NCBI GenBank assembly: GCA_963775085.1
Contig: CAVZHO010000007.1
Location: 1-40,581 of the forward strand
Direction: 5' to 3'
Source of the DNA: JAAFIP01 sp963775085
Lineage (GTDB): Bacteria > Pseudomonadota > Gammaproteobacteria > Burkholderiales > Burkholderiaceae_C
Length of the DNA stretch: 40,581 nucleotides
Positions 15,279-24,231 of this stretch are shown piece after piece. A program made the translations under genes and the position numbers. How positions within the stretch are numbered: position 1 is the stretch's first letter; each line of letters starts with the position of its first letter. The notes under the pieces were generated by a model that saw only the letters and a list, made by a program, of their open reading frames with translations, did no database searches and was not told the origin of the DNA.

Positions 15279-16466
15279 CTACGCTGTATGGACGTAAGTA
15301 GCTCCTAGTTTAGTAGCATCCTGCTCGCTGTAACCTAGCATTTTCAGCAGCTCTGCACTGTGCTCGCCCAGCGTGGGCGGGCTGCGGCGCACGCCCATGC
15401 GCTGGCCGTCCAGCGTGAAGGGGAACAGCACCGTGTTGGTCTGCTTGCCGTCCGGCAGGGTGATGGGTGTCAGGCCACCGGTGGCCAGCAGGTGCGGGTC
15501 GTCCATCAAATCCTGCGGGCGTTTGATGGGGGCGTAGGGCAGGCCGTTTTTCTCAAAAATATCGGTCAGCTCCTGCGCGCTGTAGCGGGCAAAGCGCTCG
15601 CGCAGTTGCGCCAGCAGGCGGGGGCGTTCGCGCACCCGGTCGTTGTTGTTGCCGTAGAGTGGGTCTGCTTTCAAATCTGCAAAGCCCAGCGCGTCGCAAA
15701 ACACCGCCCACTGCTTGTCACTTACGGCGCTTAAAAAGATTTGCTCGCCATCCTTGACGGTAAACACGTCGTACACCGCCCAGGACGAGATGCGGTTGGG
15801 CATCGGGTCAGCGGGCTGGCCGGTGACGGCGTATTGCATCATGTGTTGCGCCACCAAAAAGATATTGTTCTCGTACAACGCCGCCTGCACCTCTTGGCCT
15901 TTGCCGGTTTTCTCGCGCTGCGCCAATGCCGCCATGGCCGCTATCGCACCAAACATGCCGCCCATGATGTCGTTCACGCTGGTACCCGCGCGCAGCGGCT
16001 GGCCGACCGGGCCGGTCATGTAGGCCAGGCCGCCCATCATCTGCACCACCTCGTCCAGCGCGGTACGGTGCTCGTAGGGGCCAGGCAAAAAGCCTTTGAG
16101 GGCGATGTAGATCAGGCGCGGGTTGAGTTTTTTCAAACTCGCGTAGTCCAGCCCCTGCGCGGCCATGGTCTCGGGGCGAAAGTTGTGGCTGACGATATCG
16201 GCGGTAGCAATCAGTTTGAGCACCGCCTCGCGGCCCTCGGGGGTTTTCAGGTCCAGCACGAGAGATTTTTTATTGCGGTTAAACAGCGGATAAAAGCCCG
16301 CGCCCGAGCCCAGCAGATTGCGCGTGTTGTCGCCCTTGGGCGGCTCGACCTTGATGACCTCGGCCCCCAAGTCGGCAAACACCATGCCGCAGGTCGGGCC
16401 CATCACCATGTGGGTGAACTCGACCATGCGCAGGCCTGCGTAGGGGAGGATTTTTTCTGTACTCAT
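15279..16466 (-). CDS. CaiB/BaiF-family (class III) CoA-transferase
   Basis: A 395-residue class III CoA-transferase that moves CoA between carboxylic acids. The N-terminus shows GLRMVEFTHMVMGPTCGMVFADLGAEVIKVEPP; the catalytic aspartate is probably in RTALDEVVQMMGG, matching the usual conserved Asp position. NRNKKSLVLDLKTPEGR is also typical. Length is normal. It lies downstream of the HMG-CoA-lyase-like gene across a 145-bp inverted repeat and upstream of the Bug receptor. The pair suggests activation of a hydroxylated branched dicarboxylate to its CoA ester followed by cleavage; substrates such as 3-hydroxy-3-methylglutarate or citramalate are guesses. No good ribosome binding site is seen. 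Confidence 0.88.
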   Translation of the reverse strand: MSTEKILPYAGLRMVEFTHMVMGPTCGMVFADLGAEVIKVEPPKGDNTRNLLGSGAGFYPLFNRNKKSLVLDLKTPEGREAVLKLIATADIVSHNFRPETMAAQGLDYASLKKLNPRLIYIALKGFLPGPYEHRTALDEVVQMMGGLAYMTGPVGQPLRAGTSVNDIMGGMFGAIAAMAALAQREKTGKGQEVQAALYENNIFLVAQHMMQYAVTGQPADPMPNRISSWAVYDVFTVKDGEQIFLSAVSDKQWAVFCDALGFADLKADPLYGNNNDRVRERPRLLAQLRERFARYSAQELTDIFEKNGLPYAPIKRPQDLMDDPHLLATGGLTPITLPDGKQTNTVLFPFTLDGQRMGVRRSPPTLGEHSAELLKMLGYSEQDATKLGATYVHTA

Positions 16467-16491
16467 GGGTTGTGTTGAGGAGGGGTTGTAG

Positions 16492-16636
16492 GTAACGCTA
16501 GAAGCGCAAAAATTACGCTGAAAACGCTAAAAAAAGTTTGAAAAATCTCTAAAAAACTGTACGCCTTATGATTTTTCCGATTTTTGATTTGCATTTTTTG
16601 GCGCTTTTGGCGTTACTTTTGCGCTTTTAGCGTTAC
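16492..16636. repeat. 145-bp imperfect inverted repeat between hmgL-like and CoA-transferase genes
   Basis: The outer arms, about 37 bases each (from 16492 and back from 16636), are nearly complementary: GTAACGCTA then an AAGCGCAAAA segment faces GCGCTTTTAGCGTTAC. The pairing continues with mismatches through A-rich/T-rich stretches toward the middle. Within each arm a unit of about 20 bases (GCGCTTTT then GCGTTAC) is repeated in tandem. The lyase stop codon (16633-16635) lies in one arm. It could terminate or attenuate transcription, or stabilise the upstream mRNA. Confidence 0.8.
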
Positions 16637-17592
16637 ATTCCGACCGCAATTTGTGCACGCCCATCCGCATAGACAAAGCCCATAGGTAGCCCAGCCTCGG
16701 CCGTCATGCCATACAGCGGCTCACCCGGTAGCCCCGCCTTCAACGGTTCACGCGCAGCGATGAGTTTTTGAATGTCGATGCCGGTGCGCAGCCCCATGGC
16801 TTCGAACATCATCACCAGGTCTTCCGTCACCACATTGCCCGAGGCGCCCGGTGCGTGCGGGCAGCCGCCCAGTCCGGCCAGGGACGCGTCAAAACCACGA
16901 ATGCCTTCTTCGTAGGCGGCCAAACAGTTAGCAATGCCCAGCCCGCGTGTGTTGTGCATATGCGCTGCGCCCACATGCGGCTTACCTACGGCGGCAATGG
17001 CGCGTTTAAACAGGCGGCGCACTTGGGCCGGGTTGGCCATGCCGGTGGTGTCGGCCAGGCCAGTTTCGTCTGCACCGGCGGCGATCACCTGCTCCACCAG
17101 CCAAATCACATCATCATCGGGCACCACGCCTTGCAGGGTGCAGCCAAAGGCCACGCTGATGCCGGCCTCGATCTTCACATGGGGCGCGACTTCATTTCGC
17201 AGGGCGACGATATTGCGCACTTCGTCCACCATCTGCTCGCGGGTTTTGCGGACATTGGCCAGGCTGTGCGCTACGCTGGCAGAGCACGGAATGGTCAGTT
17301 TGTGCACGCCTGCCGCGATGGCCGCCTGCGCGCCTTTGAAGTTGGGCACCAGGCCGATGATGCTGATGCCGCGGAAGCTGGCGGCGTACTGGGTGATCTC
17401 GGTCGCATCGGCCATTTGCGGCAGCAGCTTGGGCGGCACAAAGGAGGCCACCTCGATCTCGCGCAGGCCAGCGGCCACCAGCGCGTCCACCCAGCGCTTT
17501 TTGTCTGGCGTGGCCATGGTGCGCTTGACGGCTTGCAGGCCGTCGCGCATGCCGACTTCGGTGATCAGGATGTCAATATCGAGAGTGTTCAT
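16633..17592 (-). CDS. HMG-CoA-lyase-like acyl-CoA lyase
   Basis: A 319-residue TIM-barrel lyase of the DRE family. The N-terminal EVGMRDGLQ motif holds the catalytic Arg-Asp pair; HMHNTRGLGIANCLAAYEEG supplies the metal-binding His residues; GGCPHAPGASGNVVTEDLV holds the conserved cysteine of the flexible loop. These match 3-hydroxy-3-methylglutaryl-CoA lyase, which yields acetoacetate and acetyl-CoA; related enzymes cleave other 3-hydroxyacyl-CoAs. The neighbours are a CoA-transferase and a carboxylate receptor rather than leucine-catabolism genes, so the natural substrate may differ from HMG-CoA. It is the first gene of this minus-strand group; the 218 bases upstream should hold the promoter, but no motif was convincing. 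Confidence 0.9.
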   Translation of the reverse strand: MNTLDIDILITEVGMRDGLQAVKRTMATPDKKRWVDALVAAGLREIEVASFVPPKLLPQMADATEITQYAASFRGISIIGLVPNFKGAQAAIAAGVHKLTIPCSASVAHSLANVRKTREQMVDEVRNIVALRNEVAPHVKIEAGISVAFGCTLQGVVPDDDVIWLVEQVIAAGADETGLADTTGMANPAQVRRLFKRAIAAVGKPHVGAAHMHNTRGLGIANCLAAYEEGIRGFDASLAGLGGCPHAPGASGNVVTEDLVMMFEAMGLRTGIDIQKLIAAREPLKAGLPGEPLYGMTAEAGLPMGFVYADGRAQIAVGM

Positions 17593-17810
17593 TAAAATTT
17601 TGAGAAACCGGTTTGCACAATATGTTTTTAACCTGTACGAGTACAGCAGAAATCAAAATCTTCGTCAATACCAACAACGCATTGCCTGCCCATGCCGCGC
17701 AATTCTGCCACTGCGCCGGTTGCTGCCCGGTATGCTGCTCTTGGCGCGATCCCAGTCTGAAGGGTGTGGCTGCCTGCGGGTGCTGGCTGGCGCACAAGGG
17801 TAGTGCTGTC

Positions 17811-19942
17811 TTACCAATTTTGTATGCTATCAAACGCCACTTTTGCGGCCCCCGACAGGCTGTCAAAGGCCGCCGTGGCTGCCAGGCTGTCGTTAGCCCG
17901 AGCCGCCTTCTCAAGGGAATGGGCGTGGCTGGCCGCGCTTTGCGCGGTCATGGTGAGCAATACGCCCTTGAGGGCATGCGCTTGCGCGCGGGTGGCGGGC
18001 CAGTCCTGCTTTTTCAGGGCAATAAACGCCAGGCGCATGCGCTCTCGCAAATCCTCCCCAAAAGCCTGTGCCATTTCGCGCAGCGCGGCCTCGTCACCGC
18101 CCAGACGCGCAAGCAAACGGCTGCGGCTGACCAGGCCTTGCGCCAGCTCACGATCCTGCTCGACCGCGTCGGCGGAGGTCGCTGGCTGTGGCCCGGTGCC
18201 TACTGGGAGCGCGGCACCACTCTGGCCGCCCAGCCCGGTCGCGTGCAACGCCGACTGCAGCGCTTCAGGCGTCAGGGGCTTGGACAAATAACCGTCCATG
18301 CCCGCGGCCAAGGCTTGGTCCCGGTCGGCGGCCGAGGCATGGGCCGACAGCGCAATGATGGGCATCCGGCTACGCCGCTCGCGCTGCTCCCATTGGCGGA
18401 TGTGGAAGGCGGTCTGCCAGCCGTTCATGCCCGGCATCTGGATGTCCAGCAGCACCAGATCATAGCGGTGGATATAGACGGCCTGCAGTGCCTGCTCGCC
18501 GTCGAAGACCCCGTCTACTGTAAAGCCCAGGCGTTGCAGCAGTTTGCTGGCCAGCAACTGGTTGACGCTGTTATCGTCCACCACCAAGGCCAGGCGGCCC
18601 GCATAGGATTGCAGGGCGCTGGGCAGCGGGCCGGGAACGATCTGCTCAGCGCCTGCCAGGTCCTCCTGGCCAAACTGCGTGACCGGAATGTCGGGGTGCG
18701 CCACGCCCAAGGGTACCTGTACCGCAAAGCTGCTGCCTTGGCCAAGCGTGCTGTCCAGCGTAATACGCCCACCCATCAGCTCGGCCAGCCGGGCACAAAT
18801 GGACAGACCCAGCCCACTGCCACCATAGCGGCGCGAGGTAGAGCTGTCGGCCTGCACAAAGGCATTAAAAATGGATTCCTGTTTGTCGGGCGCAATACCC
18901 ATCCCTGAATCGATCACTTGCAACTGCAGCCATTGCTGGGTGCCATGATTTTCGGTGGCCTGCAACCGCACCAGGATACTGCCCCGGTCGGTGAATTTGA
19001 TGGCATTGCTGACCAGGTTGATGACGATCTGGCGCAGCCGACCCGGATCGCCCACGGCCTGCAGAGGCACCGACTCCTGCACCTCACATTGCAGCTCCAG
19101 TCCCTTGGCCTGCGCGGCGATGCGCTGCGGCGTGACCACCTCCCACAGCCAGCGCCGCAGATCAAAACGCACCTGCTCCAGCACCAGCATCTGTGCCTGC
19201 AACCGGGAATAGTCCAACACGTCATTGACCAGCACCAGCAGCGCCCGGCCCGAACTGCCCACCAGATCCACATACTGGCGCTGCTCTGGGCTCAGCTCGG
19301 TATGGGTGAGCAGGTTGTTCATGCCAATCACGCCGTTGAGGGGGGTGCGGATCTCATGGCTCATATGCGCCAGAAATTCGTCCTTGGCGGCGTTGGCGGC
19401 CACCGCTTCGGAGCGTGCTGCCTCCATTGCCTGCGCTATTTCACGCCGCCGCGTGACATCCCGCAAAATGCCCATGACGCGCTCGGCGCGGCCCAGCATG
19501 TCCCACTGCGTCACCTCGCCGGTGCACTCCAGCCACACTGCGCCGTCTGCGCCGTCAATCCGAAACTCCACCTCCAGTCGCTGATTGACCCGTTTAAACA
19601 GCGCCAGCAGCGCTTCCCGCAGTCGGCTGCGGTCATCGACGGCGATTTTTTCCACCAGTTCTGCGGATGACCACACCAACGCCTGCGCGGCGGCGCCCCC
19701 AGCCAGACCCAGCAGATCGACAAATCGGGCCGAGGTATAGACCGTGTCACGGGTAATATCCCACTCCCACATGGCCAGCCCGGCCGCGTCCAGCGCCAGT
19801 TGCAGGCGCTCTTCGGTCTGGCCCAGTGCGGCTTCGGCCATCAAGCGGCTGTGCGACTCGGTCCCCGCGCGTTCGCGCAGCTGCGCATTTTCGTGCTGCA
19901 GTTTTTCCACCAGGTGCAGCAATCGCTGCTCGGTGTTGGGCT

Positions 19943-19946
<4 letters not shown>
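17811..19946 (-). CDS. Soluble hybrid histidine kinase (PAS-HisKA-HATPase-REC-Hpt)
   Basis: A 711-residue cytoplasmic phosphorelay kinase without any transmembrane helix. Order: short coiled coil (about 5-50), PAS domain with PAC (about 50-165), HisKA with His 197 in MSHEIRTPLNG, HATPase with N-box LVSNAIKFTD (about 311-320) and G-boxes DSGMGIAP and GGSGLGLSI, receiver with phospho-acceptor Asp 501 in LVLLDIQMPGMNG and Lys in LSKPLTP, and a C-terminal Hpt with His 657 in HALKGVLL. All phosphorelay residues are present. Its start overlaps the stop of the response regulator gene by four bases, so the two are a cognate pair. The PAS domain implies sensing of an internal signal, not identified. 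Confidence 0.95.
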
Positions 19947-21472
<1,526 letters not shown>

Positions 21473-21494
21473 CGCAGCAGCATAAACCGATTCA

Positions 21495-21539
21495 TTGCAA
21501 AACGCAACAAAAGACAAATTAAATATTCGCAAATTGCAA
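21495..21539. promoter_or_regulatory. Candidate activator-binding dyads upstream of the sigma-54 promoter
   Basis: Two short dyads occur about 110-150 bases upstream of the expected start: TTGCAAAACGCAA (21495-21507) and GCAAATTGC within TTCGCAAATTGCAA (21526-21539). Both combine TTGC and GCAA half-sites. The distance suits a bacterial enhancer-binding protein, but the half-sites are short and the assignment is inference. Confidence 0.35.
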
Positions 21540-21620
21540 TAGATTGATGGACTGATAGGGCAAACCGGGGGTTTTACCGCGTTTTTCGTGACAAATTCAT
21601 CGCGTCCAGGCCATGTCAAG

Positions 21621-21637
21621 TTGGCACGCTGATTGCA
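21621..21637 (+). promoter_or_regulatory. Sigma-54 (-24/-12) promoter
   Basis: TTGGCACGCTGATTGCA matches the consensus TTGGCACG-N4-TTGCW at every fixed position: TGGCACG at 21622-21628, TTGC at 21633-21636. Transcription would begin near 21648, giving a leader of about 43 bases before the ATG at 21691, which has an AAAGGG ribosome site. Confidence 0.88.
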
Positions 21638-21690
21638 TGCTAAAGGTATCTGCCCCGGTTTTGTGGGCTATGAACTGAAAGGGTACTTCC

Positions 21691-22269
21691 ATGAAATTCG
21701 CTAAACACCTCCTCGCTCTGGCCGTGCTGGGCGCTGCATTGTCTGCACAAGCAGCGTCTGACATCAACACCGTGTCGGCAGCCAACCAAACCGCGACCGC
21801 CAATTTGGCTTTCCGCATCACTATTCCGCGTATCATTTTCCTGGCCGTGGGCACCAGCAGCTTGTTCGCCGATCTGGCCACCGTCGATCGCGTGGACTTT
21901 AGCCTGACACCCGCCCAAGTGGCCACCCCGGGCAACGTGCTGGGTGTCTCCACCGGCGGCACCGTCAACGCCCGGGTCTTCGGTAACGGCGGCGCCATCA
22001 ACTTCTCGGCGAACGGTACGCTCAACGGCTTGGCTCCTTTGGTGGCCGGCCCGGCCAACGTCGCCTGGTCGGAAATTGCGCCGACGTCTGTCGGCACCCT
22101 GGCGCACCCTGCCATTGGCAACGGTGTGGCTGGCGCCAACTCGCCATTGGCAGCTGTGGGTGGGGTGGTAAACCAAACCGCCGTCTGGACCTTCAACTAC
22201 GCCAATGCCAGCGCCATTGCCGCAGGGGAATACAACGGTACCGTGGTCTACACTGCCGTGATGCCCTAA
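21691..22269 (+). CDS. Secreted fibre-like major subunit (cysteine-free)
   Basis: A 192-residue exported protein. A clear signal peptide (KHLLALAVLGAALSAQA) is cleaved near residue 21. The mature part is rich in Ala, Gly, Asn, Thr and Val with alternating beta-strand patterns and has no cysteine. The C-terminal block WTFNYANASAIAAGEYNGTVVY closely resembles the end of the next gene's product (HTFNYTNASLVAAGVYNGLATY), marking the two as related subunits; a terminal beta-strand of this type is what chaperone-assembled pilins use. As first gene after a sigma-54 promoter and before a terminator, it should be the most abundant product. I do not recognise a named family with certainty; fimbrial or spore-coat-U-like adhesin subunits are the nearest idea. 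Confidence 0.75.
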   Translation: MKFAKHLLALAVLGAALSAQAASDINTVSAANQTATANLAFRITIPRIIFLAVGTSSLFADLATVDRVDFSLTPAQVATPGNVLGVSTGGTVNARVFGNGGAINFSANGTLNGLAPLVAGPANVAWSEIAPTSVGTLAHPAIGNGVAGANSPLAAVGGVVNQTAVWTFNYANASAIAAGEYNGTVVYTAVMP

Positions 22270-22287
22270 GCCTAGGCCGTCCGCACC

Positions 22288-22324
22288 AAGCACGGTTTGG
22301 GTTCGCCCAGACCGTGCTTTTTTA
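22288..22324 (+). terminator. Intra-operon intrinsic terminator
   Basis: A 14-bp stem (22288-22301 with 22306-22319; one G-U pair) with a TTCG tetraloop is followed by six T. It lies 18 bases after the first subunit gene and 42 bases before the next. Partial read-through would give much first-subunit mRNA and less mRNA for the assembly genes. Confidence 0.88.
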
Positions 22325-22365
22325 TTGTGGGAAAATTTGGACCGGGTCTTTACAGGAGTGCGGCC

Positions 22366-22980
22366 ATGCAAGGGATTTCATTCTGGCCAGCCGGGCGCTG
22401 GCTCTGCATGCTGGCTGCAACGGCTGCCAGCCCCGTCGCGCAGGCCTGGGTACTGGGCATCACGCCCGGAACTCGCGCGGTGTACTTGGCCGTGGGCAAC
22501 GCCACAGCCAATACAGATAACGCCACCGTGAATCTGGTGAGCCTGGCGGTCCCTGCTGCGGCGGCGCTGAGCGGTGCGGCGCAGGCCATGACCAGCAACA
22601 GCACCCAGGCGGTCAGTCCTTTTGACAACTTTACGGTGTGCACGCCCGCCACCGGGCAGGTGTACATTGGCGGGTTTTATCGACTGCCCGCAACCAACGC
22701 CACCACCGCCGTGCTGCAAGTGAGCACCCCGGCGGGCCTGACCAGCGGAGCCAACAGCATACCGTTTAGCCAAATCAGCTGGACCAGCACCTCGATTGGC
22801 AACAACGGTGCGGCCGACATTCCGGCAGGCACTTTTGTCAGCGGCGGCACCCTGCTATTGCGCAATTTTGCGGCCAACAGCTACGTCGAAAACTGCCACA
22901 CGTTTAACTATACCAATGCAAGCCTGGTGGCGGCGGGTGTGTACAACGGTTTGGCGACTTACACCCTGACGGCCCCATGA
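22366..22980 (+). CDS. Secreted minor subunit related to the major one
   Basis: A 204-residue exported protein whose C-terminal 26 residues match the first subunit in pattern (FNYTNASLVAAGVYNG). The signal peptide runs to about residue 27 (PVAQA). The mature part has two cysteines, in VCTPATGQ and ENCHTFNY, that could form one disulfide, unlike the major subunit. The ATG at 22366 has AGGAG at 22353-22357; the longer open frame upstream would run through the terminator. It may be a tip, anchor or cap subunit. Its stop overlaps the next start by four bases. Confidence 0.7.
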   Translation: MQGISFWPAGRWLCMLAATAASPVAQAWVLGITPGTRAVYLAVGNATANTDNATVNLVSLAVPAAAALSGAAQAMTSNSTQAVSPFDNFTVCTPATGQVYIGGFYRLPATNATTAVLQVSTPAGLTSGANSIPFSQISWTSTSIGNNGAADIPAGTFVSGGTLLLRNFAANSYVENCHTFNYTNASLVAAGVYNGLATYTLTAP

Positions 22981-23438
22981 AGCGCACTCTGATCCATTGC
23001 ATCACCGCATGGCTGGCAACCCTGCTGGCCAGTGCCACCTGGGCCGCCACTTTTTTGGTCGACGACTCCAGGAGTACGGTGCTCGATGCCAACCTGCCCC
23101 TGCAGTGGCGCTCCCTGTCTCCCGCAGGCAACGACCATCAGGTACAAGGCGTGACGCGCGTGCAGATCAAGTTGGACACCCGCGCCTGGGTAGGCAAATC
23201 GGTACGGATGTACATGGCCTTGCCAGCCCAGCCTGGTGGCACGGTACAGGTGCGTTGGCAAGCACAGGGGCCCCTGCTGTCTGGCCAGCTCGGCTCCGGG
23301 CAACGTGGCCTGGTCTGGTCTGGCAGTGTGCCCACGGCAACACTGGAAGACGTGTTCACCGTCACGGTTCAAACCGATGGTCGGATGCTGACCACGGCGC
23401 AGTTGCTGCGTTTTTACTTTGAGGTGGATGTACCATGA
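22977..23438 (+). CDS. Small secreted protein of the fibre operon, unknown family
   Basis: A 153-residue exported protein with a signal peptide ending near ATWA (about residue 23). The mature part (about 130 residues) looks all-beta, with strands such as GVTRVQIKLDTRAW and SVRMYMALPAQ, and no cysteine after the signal. I do not recognise the family. It is coupled by four-base overlaps to both neighbours, so it is made in step with the minor subunit and the chaperone. A role as minor subunit or assembly factor is inferred from position only. Confidence 0.65.
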   Translation: MKRTLIHCITAWLATLLASATWAATFLVDDSRSTVLDANLPLQWRSLSPAGNDHQVQGVTRVQIKLDTRAWVGKSVRMYMALPAQPGGTVQVRWQAQGPLLSGQLGSGQRGLVWSGSVPTATLEDVFTVTVQTDGRMLTTAQLLRFYFEVDVP

Positions 23439-24229
23439 TTTCATTTTTCCGTCTCGCTTGCCTGGTGTGGGCAGTTGGTGCCAGCGCAGGCGCGCTGGCA
23501 CAGGGGTTTTCTGCATTGATATCCCCACCGCGTGTAGAAACCTTTGTCAAACCCGGCCAAACCACGCGCCATGTACTGGAGGTCACCCAGGTCGGCCCGC
23601 TGCCTGGGCGCTTTCGGGTGTACACCAATGACTGGCGCTTGAATGAAACCGGTGGCGTGGATTTTTTTGACAGGCTCCAGCCTGGTAGCTGCCGCCCCTG
23701 GGTTGCGCTGGAGCGGCGCGAGCTCACTGTGCAGGGCAATGGCAAGGCACGCTTTCGCATAGAAATTACGCCGCCCGCAGACGCACCGGCGACGCAATGC
23801 CGCTTTGCCGTGATGGTGGAGGGCCTGGACACCAGCCGGGTGTCGCCGGGCAACTTGAGTTTTCCGGTGTCGGGGCGGATTGGCGTCATTGTGTATGCCA
23901 GTTTGTCGGGCACCCAGAGCGCCTTGCAAATTATTGGCCAGGGCATCAGCACGGATGGCAACAAGCTGCCGACGCTGCAGATTCGCAACACGGGGGAGGC
24001 GCATGGCCGCACCGAGGGGCTGCTGACCGGCACCGATGCCAAAGGCATTCCCTTGGAGTTTTCACCCATTACCCTGCCCATCTTACCGGGAGAGACCCGC
24101 GCCATCACCCTGAACCCCAACCTGGAAGGGGGGCCGGCTGTCAAAGTCATTAACTATCCTGTCACCATCAAAGGTGCTTTGGAGTTGGGTGGTCAACGCG
24201 TGCCATTTGAGCACACGTTCAAAGACTAA
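23435..24229 (+). CDS. PapD-like periplasmic chaperone (atypical)
   Basis: A 264-residue exported protein with a signal peptide to about residue 22 (AGALAQ). The mature N-terminus has an immunoglobulin-like strand pattern (ALISPPRVETFVKPGQTTRH) typical of the first domain of fimbrial chaperones, followed by RFRVYTNDWRLNETGG. Two cysteines (in PGSCRPW and ATQCRF) could pair within that domain. The second domain begins near GRIGVIVYASL. Classical PapD motifs are weak, so it is a divergent member. It should hold subunits in the periplasm by donor-strand complementation and hand them to the downstream outer-membrane protein, whose ATG is three bases after its stop. Confidence 0.75.
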   Translation: MISFFRLACLVWAVGASAGALAQGFSALISPPRVETFVKPGQTTRHVLEVTQVGPLPGRFRVYTNDWRLNETGGVDFFDRLQPGSCRPWVALERRELTVQGNGKARFRIEITPPADAPATQCRFAVMVEGLDTSRVSPGNLSFPVSGRIGVIVYASLSGTQSALQIIGQGISTDGNKLPTLQIRNTGEAHGRTEGLLTGTDAKGIPLEFSPITLPILPGETRAITLNPNLEGGPAVKVINYPVTIKGALELGGQRVPFEHTFKD

Positions 24230-24231
24230 GC

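Noticed and set aside
17573..17914. Small minus-strand frame between the lyase and the kinase genes
   Set aside because: It overlaps both neighbours, lacks a ribosome site and has no protein character; the gap is more likely a promoter region.
17613..18908. Long open frame on the plus strand opposite the hybrid kinase gene
   Set aside because: It is the complement of a gene with complete kinase, receiver and Hpt motifs; the translation is rich in Arg/Gln/His with no domain pattern, as expected of GC-rich antisense frames.
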